Of a DNA stretch of 64,000 bases, positions 53,752-61,327 are shown piece by piece. This DNA comes from an uncultured Litoreibacter sp. (GTDB taxonomy: Bacteria > Pseudomonadota > Alphaproteobacteria > Rhodobacterales > Rhodobacteraceae). The translations under genes were made by a program, and so were the position numbers. The notes below the pieces were generated by a model that was not told the origin of the DNA, searched no databases, and worked only from the letters and a program-made list of their open reading frames with translations. The stretch covers positions 186,001 through 250,000 of the forward strand of contig CANLOU010000004.1 in NCBI GenBank assembly GCA_947492995.1, in the 5' to 3' direction. How positions within the stretch are numbered: position 1 is the stretch's first letter; each line of letters opens with the position of its first letter.

Positions 53752-55604
53752 TACTTTTCTGCCTTCTCCAGCTTGGCCTGCGCCTTGATCCACATAGATT
53801 CCGCGCGGTCCAGCGCCTCCATCACTTCGGAGTATTTCTTCTGGTAAACCTCACGCTTGGCCTTGTTCTGATCCTCGTAAATCTTCGGGTCCGCCAGCCG
53901 TTTGGCCAGCTCGTCCTGCATGCCAGCGATCTTTTCAACGCGGGCCTCGCATTGGCGCACGTCGGACCGCATCGCCAGAATTTCGTCGCGTGACGCGGCT
54001 TTCTTCTTGGGCTTTTCGATCTTGTTGCCCGACTTGTCCTTGTCCGGCGGGGCCAGCAGCAGCTTGCGATACGCTTCCAGATCATCCGTGTAAGGTGTGA
54101 CGCGCCCGTCTTTGACGAGCCACAGCCGGTCCGCGACAAGGCTCAGAAGGTGCATGTCGTGGCTGACCAAGATCACCGCGCCTGAATAGCGGGTCAGCGC
54201 CTCAACCAGCGCCTCCCGGCTTTCGATATCAAGGTGGTTGGTCGGCTCGTCGAGGATCAACAGATGCGGGGCGGGGAGCGTGGCCAGCAGCAGCGAAAGC
54301 CGCGCCTTTTGCCCGCCCGACAGGCGACCGACTTCGGTGTCAGCCTGATCCGCGCCTAGGCCAAAAGAGGCAAGGCGTGCGCGCAGCTTGGCCTGACCTT
54401 CATGGGCGCGCTCGCGGATCAGGTGTTCGAGCGGGGTCTCGTCGATATGCAGCTCGTCAACCTGGTGCTGCGCAAAAAAGCCGATGCGCAGCTTGTTGGA
54501 GGCGGTCAGCTGCCCGCCCATTGGTTTAAGCCTGTCCGATAACAGCTTGGCCAGCGTCGATTTTCCTTCGCCGTTGCGGCCCAGAAGCGCGATACGGTCA
54601 TCTTGGTCGATGCGCAGGTTCAGGTGGCTCAGGACGGTTTTATTGTCATAGCCGACCGACACGTTTTCGGTGTTGATGATTGGCGGCGACAGCTCTTCGG
54701 GCTTGGGGAAGGTGAAGACCACGCGGGCGGCATCCTCGGGCGCGGTGATCGTTTCCATCTTCTCAAGCATCTTCACGCGGGATTGGGCTTGCTTGGCCTT
54801 TGACGCCTTGGCCTTGAACCGGTCCACAAAGGCCTGCAAATGCTCGCGCTTGAGGTCCTGCTTCTTGGCCGCTGCCGCCTGCACCGCGCGTTTGGCGGCG
54901 CGTTGGCGGGCAAATTGGTCGTAAGGCCCTGTGTAATAGGTCAGCTGCTTGTCTTCGAGATGCAGGATGGCGTTAACCGACCGGTTCAGGAGCGCCCGGT
55001 CGTGGGAGATGATGATGACCGTGTGTGGGTAGCGGGTCAGGTAATTTTCCAGCCACAACGCACCTTCAAGGTCCAGATAGTTGGTGGGCTCGTCCAACAG
55101 CAGGTAGTCGGGCGCGGAAAACAGGACGGCGGCCAAGGCCACCCGCATCCGCCACCCGCCCGAGAAGTCGGAACAGGGCTGCAACTGTTCCGCCGGCGTG
55201 AAGCCGAGCCCCGCCAGAATGGATGCGGCACGCGCCTCTGCCGACCATGCGTCAATATCGGTCAGCCGCGTTTGCACATCGGCGATTCGGGCGGGGTCGG
55301 TGGCAGTCTCCGCCTCTGCCATCAGTTCGGCGCGTTCCAGATCGGCGGCCAGCACGGTGTCGATCAACGAGACCTCGTTGCTGGGCACTTCCTGCGCGAT
55401 GCCGCCGATGCGGGCGCGGTCGGGCAGGGTGATGGTGCCGCTTTCCAGGATCAACTCGCCCCGGATCAGCTTGAACAGCGTGGTCTTCCCCGCGCCGTTG
55501 CGGCCAATCAGGCCAACCTTATGGCCCGTGGGAATGGTCGCGGTCGCGCCCTCTAACAAGGTGCGGCCTTCAACGGCGTAGCGGAGGTCTGTCATACGTA
55601 GCAT
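53751..55604 (-). CDS. ABC-F family ATPase (Uup/YheS-like)
   Basis: Soluble dual-ATPase of about 617 residues acting on the ribosome in this family. ABC domain 1 has LIGRNGAGKTTLFKLIR, signature FSGGWRMRVALAAVL and LLDEPTNYLDLEGALWL; domain 2 has LLGRNGEGKSTLAKLLS, LSGGQKARLSLLLATL and LILDEPTNHLDIESREAL. Between them is the interdomain linker with HLQAFVDRFKAKASKAKQAQSRVKML. A C-terminal coiled coil (AARD-type RDEILAMRSDVRQCEARVEKI) follows. Start ATG 55604 (MLRMTDLRY); ATG 55595 is also possible. The subtype, Uup or YheS, is not settled. Confidence 0.92.
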   Translation of the reverse strand: MLRMTDLRYAVEGRTLLEGATATIPTGHKVGLIGRNGAGKTTLFKLIRGELILESGTITLPDRARIGGIAQEVPSNEVSLIDTVLAADLERAELMAEAETATDPARIADVQTRLTDIDAWSAEARAASILAGLGFTPAEQLQPCSDFSGGWRMRVALAAVLFSAPDYLLLDEPTNYLDLEGALWLENYLTRYPHTVIIISHDRALLNRSVNAILHLEDKQLTYYTGPYDQFARQRAAKRAVQAAAAKKQDLKREHLQAFVDRFKAKASKAKQAQSRVKMLEKMETITAPEDAARVVFTFPKPEELSPPIINTENVSVGYDNKTVLSHLNLRIDQDDRIALLGRNGEGKSTLAKLLSDRLKPMGGQLTASNKLRIGFFAQHQVDELHIDETPLEHLIRERAHEGQAKLRARLASFGLGADQADTEVGRLSGGQKARLSLLLATLPAPHLLILDEPTNHLDIESREALVEALTRYSGAVILVSHDMHLLSLVADRLWLVKDGRVTPYTDDLEAYRKLLLAPPDKDKSGNKIEKPKKKAASRDEILAMRSDVRQCEARVEKIAGMQDELAKRLADPKIYEDQNKAKREVYQKKYSEVMEALDRAESMWIKAQAKLEKAEK

Positions 55605-55707
55605 GTGGCCCGTGTCGCTTATGGCGTAGCCAGTGTCAATGAACCGCTTTCCAAGGGCCAACGCCCATGTTAGGTCCGCGCCAAATTCACACGCAAAGGA
55701 GCCCGAA

Positions 55708-56130
55708 ATGGCCGTTCAACGCACATTCTCAATCATCAAACCAGACGCCACCAAACGCAACTTGACAGGCGTCATCGCCGCCAAATTCGAAGAAGCCGGC
55801 CTGCGCATTGTCGCCTCCAAGCGCATCCAGTTGACGCTGGCCCAGGCCCAGCAGTTTTACGGTGTACATTCCGAGCGTCCGTTCTTTGGTGAGCTGTGTG
55901 AGTTTATGATCTCCGAGCCCATCGTTGTTCAGGTCCTGGAAGGCGAAGACGCGATTGCCAAAAACCGCGAAGTCATGGGCGCCACCAACCCTGCCGAAGC
56001 CGCAGACGGCACCATCCGCAAGGAATTTGCGCTGTCCATCGGCGAAAACTCGGTGCACGGCTCTGACGCGCCTGAGACCGCTGCAGAAGAGATTGCCTTC
56101 TTCTTCTCTGGCCTTGAACTGGTTGGCTAA
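55708..56130 (+). CDS. ndk: Nucleoside diphosphate kinase
   Basis: Transfers gamma-phosphate between nucleotides. The 140-residue protein has the phosphohistidine in [19 protein letters not shown] and the family start [20 protein letters not shown] 55708 follows AAAGGAGCCC by a normal spacing; a longer open upstream region is rejected. It ends just before the twin-palindrome element. Confidence 0.97.
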   Translation: MAVQRTFSIIKPDATKRNLTGVIAAKFEEAGLRIVASKRIQLTLAQAQQFYGVHSERPFFGELCEFMISEPIVVQVLEGEDAIAKNREVMGATNPAEAADGTIRKEFALSIGENSVHGSDAPETAAEEIAFFFSGLELVG

Positions 56131-56133
56131 AGT

Positions 56134-56183
56134 AAAATTCTTCTTCGAAGAATTTTGGCCAAGAATTTTCGGCGAAAATTCTT
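56134..56183. repeat. Twin palindromes after ndk
   Basis: Hairpin 1 (56134-56156) has arms AAAATTCTTC and GAAGAATTTT around TTC; hairpin 2 (56161-56183) has arms AAGAATTTTC and GAAAATTCTT around GGC, with GGCC between. Hairpin 2 has the same arms as palindrome 1 after ispG. It lies between the convergent ndk and DUF4112 genes, where it could end transcription from both sides. Confidence 0.8.
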
Positions 56184-56589
56184 ACGACTCCGCGCCGCTC
56201 TGATCTGTCAGAGCGGCGTTTTCCTTTGGAATGCCCAAGTCTTCGCGCAGGATTCGGGCGTTGCGGATGTTGGCTTGCCAGCCAAAGTCAAACAAATCAC
56301 CCACCAAAGGGACCAGCCCGACCAGCCAGTCGATCCCCACATTGAACCCCATCCGGCCCAACGCATGAGTCGACGCGCCAAGGCGCCTTGCTTCGATCAT
56401 CACGTAAAGGGCAGGGGCCAGGGCCAGTGTGTCGCCAATGACCGGGACCAAGCCCAGCACGGAATCCAGGCCAAGTGTCAGCCGGGTGCCGGGGATGCGC
56501 ACTAGCGCATCCATGTTGACAGCAAACCGATCAAGGTTTTGCAGGTCGCGCTCTAATTCGCGACGCGAAGGGGCGGGTAAGTTGTTCAT
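56182..56589 (-). CDS. DUF4112 family protein
   Basis: A 135-residue protein with DUF4112 layout: ALVRIPGTRLTLGLDSVLGLVPVIGDTLALAPALYVM and a second related IDWLVGLVPLVGDLFDFGWQANIRNARIL. The two glycine-rich hydrophobic segments may be membrane-associated. Function unknown. Its 3' end overlaps the second ndk hairpin and contains an intrinsic terminator for the opposite strand (56193-56222), an unusual overlap. ATG 56589 overlaps the stop of the TfoX-C gene. Confidence 0.85.
   Translation of the reverse strand: MNNLPAPSRRELERDLQNLDRFAVNMDALVRIPGTRLTLGLDSVLGLVPVIGDTLALAPALYVMIEARRLGASTHALGRMGFNVGIDWLVGLVPLVGDLFDFGWQANIRNARILREDLGIPKENAALTDQSGAES
56193..56222 (+). terminator. Intrinsic terminator of ndk inside the DUF4112 gene
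   Basis: CGCCGCTCTGA and TCAGAGCGGCG form a perfect 11-pair stem with loop TCTG, then TTTT. The stem encodes the last residues of DUF4112 (LTDQSGAES region) on the opposite strand. Confidence 0.85.
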
Positions 56590-56915
56590 CGGCGGACCCC
56601 CACGCCAATTGTATCAAGAACGCTTTCAAAGCCACTGAGATCGCTGTCGAAATGGCGGTCTTTCAACGCGTCAAAACGGGCTCGTAGGGCTTTCTTTTCC
56701 GCGCCCTTACAGTCGTTCCAAGGGCGGCCTTGCAGCCCCATCACCAAGACATAGTACCCGATGAAATGAGGTCGGGTGCCGCTCGCCAGCAGCTTGCCGT
56801 AAGCCGCGTCGGGGCCGATCTCGCGCAATTGCTTGGCCGTGGTAATACCGACCGCGCCAAGGCTTTTCTCATAGGCCGGGCCAAGGTTGCGGATAGAAGA
56901 AATCGGGTCTGACAT
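56586..56915 (-). CDS. TfoX C-terminal-domain protein
   Basis: A 109-residue protein: SIRNLGPAYEKSLGAVGITTAKQLREIGPDAAYGKLL is the TfoX C-terminal domain, a helix-hairpin-helix-like fold. It lacks the TfoX N-terminal domain that competence regulators carry, so a competence role should not be assumed. ATG 56915 is the start, and its stop overlaps the DUF4112 start as ATGA. Confidence 0.88.
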   Translation of the reverse strand: MSDPISSIRNLGPAYEKSLGAVGITTAKQLREIGPDAAYGKLLASGTRPHFIGYYVLVMGLQGRPWNDCKGAEKKALRARFDALKDRHFDSDLSGFESVLDTIGVGVRR

Positions 56916-56954
56916 CCGCTAAACATAGGTGCGCTTGGCCGTCGGTGAAAGCCT

Positions 56955-57053
56955 TTACAGGCTCGCCCAATCGGTAAAGCGCCAATCGGCGGCTTTGACA
57001 GGGGGAGATTTGACCGGTGGCGTGGTGACCGGCGGTTGTGGTGCATTGGTCAT
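56955..57053 (-). CDS. Possible 32-residue small protein
   Basis: MTNAPQPPVTTPPVKSPPVK then AADWRFTDWASL and a stop. A strong ribosome binding site GAGGA lies 8 bases before ATG 57053. The Pro-rich first half and Trp-containing end are unlike noise, but there is no known family and conservation cannot be tested here. It lies in the 270-base gap between the TfoX-C and SDR genes, all on the minus strand. Confidence 0.4.
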   Translation of the reverse strand: MTNAPQPPVTTPPVKSPPVKAADWRFTDWASL

Positions 57054-57186
57054 TGCTCTTGTCCTCATCTGACGAGGTCTTGGTGCCTCGATTGTCAGCT
57101 CAGCAAAGCAATAGGTCAGCGGCCTGCCGGAAATGAGGCGGAAATGAGGCAAGATCGAAGTGGTGCGCAATGGCCACACCGGCGTG

Positions 57187-57966
57187 TCATCCCAGCATCT
57201 GCAGGTCGCCATCCACTGATATCGCCTGACCCGAAATTGCGCGCCCCTTTGGGCTGGCCAAGAACAAAACCTGATCGGCAAGCTGTCTTGCGGTCACATA
57301 GTCCTTCAGGGAGGTGTAGGAAAATGCTTCCGCCTCGACCTGTGCCATTGAAATCCCACGTGCCTGGCTGCGTGCCTCCATGACGCGCCGTTGCCGGTCT
57401 CCCGCCACGAGGCCCGGAAGGATTGCGTTGGCCCGCACGCCATCGGGTCCAAGTTCGATGGCCAAGGACTTGGTGAAGCCAATCACGCCCCATTTGGCAG
57501 CCGCATAGGGGGACCGCATTGCGAAGCCCAACTTTCCGGCGGCGGAAGACATGTTGGTGATGGACCCGTTCTCGCTGGCTTTCAGGAACGGCACGGCCGC
57601 CCGCGTGCAATTGAATTGTCCGGTCAGACACACATCCAGTACGCGCGACCAGTCGGCGGGGTCTATGTCTTCCACCTTTGCGGTCGGCCCGCCAATGCCC
57701 GCATTGTTCACCAGCGCGTCCAGCCCGCCCATGGCGGCGCTGGCCTTCAGCACAAACCATTCCGCGGTTCTTGCGTCACTTACGTCGCAGACCCAGGTCT
57801 TCAATTCGGGCAGATCGCTTTGCAACACCTTCAGGGCGTCCTTGTCCACGTCACACACGCAGACGGACGCGCCTTCCTCGACGAAAGCCTGCGCAATTTC
57901 ACGGCCAATGCCTGACGCCCCGGCGGTCACAATCACCTTGGCCCCGGCCAACCCCATATCCATCAT
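57187..57966 (-). CDS. SDR family oxidoreductase
   Basis: A 259-residue NAD(P)-dependent short-chain dehydrogenase. The cofactor motif is TAGASGIGRE, NNAGIGG follows, the catalytic YAAAK is in MRSPYAAAKWGVIGF, and the serine is in ITNMSSAAGK. It ends VDGDLQMLG. ATG 57966 or the next ATG at 57963 both follow GGAGGG. It is divergent from the BKACE-family gene across 73 bases, which suggests a joint catabolic role for a 3-hydroxy or 3-keto acid (inference). Confidence 0.9.
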   Translation of the reverse strand: MMDMGLAGAKVIVTAGASGIGREIAQAFVEEGASVCVCDVDKDALKVLQSDLPELKTWVCDVSDARTAEWFVLKASAAMGGLDALVNNAGIGGPTAKVEDIDPADWSRVLDVCLTGQFNCTRAAVPFLKASENGSITNMSSAAGKLGFAMRSPYAAAKWGVIGFTKSLAIELGPDGVRANAILPGLVAGDRQRRVMEARSQARGISMAQVEAEAFSYTSLKDYVTARQLADQVLFLASPKGRAISGQAISVDGDLQMLG

Positions 57967-58039
57967 GAACCCTCCGCTTAACTCTTTGACAGCCTGCGCC
58001 AGCTTGCGGTTATCATCAAGCCATCAGGGGAGGGCCACG

Positions 58040-58966
58040 ATGAGCCGCAAAGTCATGATTACCTGCGCCGTGACGGGCGCGATCCACACGCCGACCATGT
58101 CGCCCCACCTGCCGATCACCCCGACCGAAATTTCGGACGCCGCGATCGGGGCGGCGGAGGCCGGCGCGGCGTTGGTCCATATCCACGCCCGTAACCCCGA
58201 GACAGGCCAGCCGGACCAATCGCCCGAGGCCTTCAAGCCGATCCTGAGTATCATCAAGCAGGCCACCGACGCTGTCATCAACATCACCACCGGCGGTGCG
58301 CCCACCATGCTGGTCGAAGAACGGGTCAAACCGGCCGAGCAATTCCAACCTGAGGTCGCCTCCCTCAATATGGGGTCGATGAATTTCGGCCTTTACCCGA
58401 TGCTGGCCCGCTACAGAGACTTTCAGCATGACTGGGAGGAACCCTATCTGGCAGGCTCCGACGACCGCGTGTTCAAGAACACCTTCAAAGACATTGCATA
58501 CATCCTGACCAAATGCGCGGAGGCCGGCACGCGATTTGAAATCGAGTGCTACGACATTGGCCATCTCTATACGCTGGCCCATTTTGCGGATCGCGGGTTG
58601 GTCAAGCCGCCTTTCTTTGTGCAGTCGGTCTTTGGGCTGCTGGGCGGCATAGGCGGGCATCCTGACGATGTGTCCCATATGAAGCGCACCGCCGACCGGC
58701 TGTTTGGGGACGACTATGAATGGTCGGTGCTGGGGGCGGGCAAAAACCAATTGGCGATCGCCGCGCAATCGGTGATGTTGGGCGGCCATGTGCGCGTCGG
58801 ACTGGAGGATAGCCTGTGGCTGGGGCGGGGTCAGCTGGCTGAAACCAACGCCCAACAGGTCACTAAAGCCCGCGACATGATCGAGGCGCTGGGCTATGAC
58901 GTGGCAACCCCCGCAGAGGCGCGGGAGATGTTGCAGCTGAAAGGCGCCGACAAAACCGCCTTCTAG
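58040..58966 (+). CDS. BKACE family protein (3-keto-5-aminohexanoate cleavage enzyme-like)
   Basis: Zinc enzyme family that condenses beta-keto acids with acetyl-CoA. The 308-residue protein has MITCAVTGAIHTPTMSPHLP, the zinc histidines in AALVHIHARNPETG, INITTGGAP, FEIECYDIGHLYTL, and GHVRVGLEDSLWLGRGQLA. ATG 58040 follows GGGGAGGG. Natural substrates vary in this family, so the exact one is unknown. The divergent SDR may reduce or oxidise the same carbon skeleton. Confidence 0.92.
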   Translation: MSRKVMITCAVTGAIHTPTMSPHLPITPTEISDAAIGAAEAGAALVHIHARNPETGQPDQSPEAFKPILSIIKQATDAVINITTGGAPTMLVEERVKPAEQFQPEVASLNMGSMNFGLYPMLARYRDFQHDWEEPYLAGSDDRVFKNTFKDIAYILTKCAEAGTRFEIECYDIGHLYTLAHFADRGLVKPPFFVQSVFGLLGGIGGHPDDVSHMKRTADRLFGDDYEWSVLGAGKNQLAIAAQSVMLGGHVRVGLEDSLWLGRGQLAETNAQQVTKARDMIEALGYDVATPAEAREMLQLKGADKTAF

Positions 58967-58992
58967 GGGCGCGGACAACTGGAGTGGATGAT

Positions 58993-60141
58993 ATGCCAGA
59001 CCACCTTGCGCCCGGCGTTTATGTCGATGATGCGGCCTCTGGGGCAAGGCCTATCAGTATGGTGGGCATGTCGGTTGCCGCCATTTTTGGCGTGGCACCT
59101 CGGGTCGATAGGTTCGTTGGTGAGCCGGTTCCTGTCACCAGCTTGGCCAAATTCAAGTCTGCGTTCATTAATCCAATGGATGGGGAGGAACCCGGTGCCA
59201 AACCAACTGCAAACACGCTGACCAATGCAGTGGACGGGTTTTTGTCCAATGGCGGGTTGCGCTGCTATGTTGTCAATCTGGGCGCGGGGGTGAGTTCGGT
59301 TTTGCCGGCCCATCTTGAGCCGCTGGACCAACTGCACGAAATCAGCCTGCTTGTGGCCCCGGGCTTTAATGATCTGACAAGCTACGACACCCTGACCGCG
59401 CATTGCGAGACAAAGCGCACTTGTTTCGCCATCTTGGATACGCCCGCGCGGATTGATCCGATCCATCTGATGACCACCCCAATGGTGGCTGGTGGCGACG
59501 GTATGTTGCCGCCAAGGTCGCAGCATGGCAGCACGGCGGTCTACGCCCCTTGGATACGAGAACCCGACGTGATGACCGGTGAGATAGTGGATCAACCGCC
59601 CTCTGGCCATATTGCCGGGGCCTTCGCCCGTACAGATGCGATGCAAGGTGTGCATAAAGCCCCCGCCAACACGCCATTAATCGGCGCTACCGGCCTGACA
59701 CAGGCAATCTCAAGCGCCGACCAAGCGGTGCTCAACCCATTGGGCGTGAATTGCATCAAAATGGATGAGAACGGCATCCGTATTTGGGGCGCACGAACAT
59801 TGGCGGACGCGTCAAGCGAGATGCGTTACACCCCCGTGCGCAGAACCGTTACGATGGTGACCCAGTCAATTCAGTTAGGGACACGTTGGGTGGTGTTCGA
59901 GCCCAATGACGAGACGCTGTGGAAATCCGTCCGCCGCGACATTGGCGCATTCCTCTACACCCTTTGGCGCAACGGGGTGTTGCACGGCGCGCAGGCTGAG
60001 CACGCCTTTTACGTCAAATGCGGGACCGATACGATGTCGCAGCAAGATATCGACGCGGGCAGGCTGATTGCCGAAATTGGCGTCGCAGTGGTCAAGCCCG
60101 CGGAGTTTGTTGTCCGAAAAATTGTCCACACGCTTGGCTGA
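58993..60141 (+). CDS. Solitary contractile-tail sheath protein
   Basis: A 382-residue protein that fits the phage/eCIS tail sheath family along its length: N-terminal LAPGVYVDDAASGARPISMV, then GFLSNGGLRCYVVNLGAG; C-terminal NCIKMDENGIRIWGARTLAD, GTRWVVFEPNDETLWKSVRR, AFYVKCGTDTMSQQDIDAG and IGVAVVKPAEFVVRKI. In family proteins the sheath contracts around a tube to drive injection. ATG 58993 has GGAG 8 bases upstream; a GTG at 58984 is less likely. No tube, baseplate, spike or ATPase gene lies within the window. It follows the BKACE gene by 26 bases and precedes tRNA-Asn. Confidence 0.85.
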   Translation: MPDHLAPGVYVDDAASGARPISMVGMSVAAIFGVAPRVDRFVGEPVPVTSLAKFKSAFINPMDGEEPGAKPTANTLTNAVDGFLSNGGLRCYVVNLGAGVSSVLPAHLEPLDQLHEISLLVAPGFNDLTSYDTLTAHCETKRTCFAILDTPARIDPIHLMTTPMVAGGDGMLPPRSQHGSTAVYAPWIREPDVMTGEIVDQPPSGHIAGAFARTDAMQGVHKAPANTPLIGATGLTQAISSADQAVLNPLGVNCIKMDENGIRIWGARTLADASSEMRYTPVRRTVTMVTQSIQLGTRWVVFEPNDETLWKSVRRDIGAFLYTLWRNGVLHGAQAEHAFYVKCGTDTMSQQDIDAGRLIAEIGVAVVKPAEFVVRKIVHTLG

Positions 60142-60224
60142 TGCCTGATAAGGCCGGATCAGGGGGATCTGTCGACATGGCGCCCAAAAGCCCGTTATGT
60201 CAAACGCTTGCATATGGGGGGAAT

Positions 60225-60299
60225 TGGCTCCGACGGTAGGGATCGAACCTACGACCAATTGATTAACAGTCAACTGCTCTACCGCTGAGCTACGTCGGA
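60225..60299 (-). tRNA. tRNA-Asn (GTT)
   Basis: On the minus strand the acceptor TCCGACG pairs with CGTCGGA, followed by G and an encoded CCA. The D arm has TAGCTCAGCGGTAGAGCA, the anticodon arm holds GTT in ACTGTTAATC, and the T arm has GGTTCGATCC. The 75-base length including CCA is normal. Confidence 0.97.
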
Positions 60300-60360
60300 A
60301 CGGTTTGGGCGATATAGCAAGGGTCCTATGCCCCCGCAAGTGGGTTTGACGCGAAATTCG

Positions 60361-61284
60361 TTACCGAAGCGAAAAAACCGCCGCTTCGCTCAATGGGCCG
60401 TCCGGCCGGGCGCGCGCTCGGGTGGTCAGGTCGATGAGGTGGGCCAGCACGTTGCGGGTCGCCGCCGGTAGCAGGCGGGTGTCCACGTCGGTGTAAATAG
60501 CCGCCGCCAACTGGTCCGCGCGGGCAGGGCCGCGGCTAAGTTGTTCAAGGATCTGGGCCTCGCGGGCCTGGCGATGGGCCAGCAGGCCCGCCACCCGCGC
60601 TGCGGGGTCTTTGATCGGTGCGCCGTGGCCGGGGAGGTATGTCTGGTGGCCAGGCCGATCTTCCAGCAGACGCAGCGACGCCATGAAATCGGTCAGGTCG
60701 CCATCGGGCGGCGAGACCATCGACGTGGCCCAGCCCATCACCAAATCGCCGGAAAACACATGGCCGCTGAAAACCCCGTCCCAATCCAGCTCGAAGCACA
60801 GGTGGTTGCCCATGTGGCCGGGGGTGTGCAGCGCGCGCAGGGTCCAGTCGGACCCTTCAATAGACCCAAGATGCGGCACCGTGACGTCGGGCATAAAGGT
60901 CTGATCCACGCCTTCGCCGCCGCCCAGATCGCCCAACGCGTCCATGGCCGGGGTGCGGCCCGCTCGGCTTGGGCCGAATGCGTATACCCTGACGCCCGCA
61001 AACTGTGCCAGCACCATCGCAAGCGGGGAATGGTCGACATGGCTATGGGTCACAACGACATGGCTGATGCGCTGATGCCCCTCCAAAGCGTCGTTGATCG
61101 CTTTGAGATGGGCCTCGTCCGGGGGGCCGGGGTCGATGACGGCAATGTCCCGATGGCCCACCAGATAGGTGTTGGTTCCGCGAAAGGTCATCGCCGACGG
61201 GTTGGGCGCCAGAATGCGCCGGATGCCGGGGGCCAGCTGCTCTGGGGTGCCCGGGGTTGGGTTGAATGCGCTTTGCTGGTCCAT
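60361..61284 (-). CDS. Metallo-beta-lactamase-fold hydrolase
   Basis: A 307-residue protein with the THSHVDHSP metal motif, VIDPGPPDEAHLKAI, LHTPGHMGNHLCF and a third histidine in YLPGHGAPIKDP. A C-terminal winged-helix-like region (AREAQILEQLSRGPARADQL) fits the LACTB2-like branch, known for RNA or thioester hydrolysis. ATG 61284 follows GGAGGG; an upstream frame extension is rejected. It is divergent from the sensor kinase across 43 bases. The substrate is unknown. Confidence 0.87.
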   Translation of the reverse strand: MDQQSAFNPTPGTPEQLAPGIRRILAPNPSAMTFRGTNTYLVGHRDIAVIDPGPPDEAHLKAINDALEGHQRISHVVVTHSHVDHSPLAMVLAQFAGVRVYAFGPSRAGRTPAMDALGDLGGGEGVDQTFMPDVTVPHLGSIEGSDWTLRALHTPGHMGNHLCFELDWDGVFSGHVFSGDLVMGWATSMVSPPDGDLTDFMASLRLLEDRPGHQTYLPGHGAPIKDPAARVAGLLAHRQAREAQILEQLSRGPARADQLAAAIYTDVDTRLLPAATRNVLAHLIDLTTRARARPDGPLSEAAVFSLR

Positions 61285-61327
61285 TGGGCTTTCCCTCCGC
61301 CCCGACAGGGCATAGCTTGGCCGCGTC

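Noticed and set aside
58984-58992. GTG start for the sheath gene
   Set aside because: The GGAG ribosome site overlaps this GTG; ATG 58993 has correct spacing.
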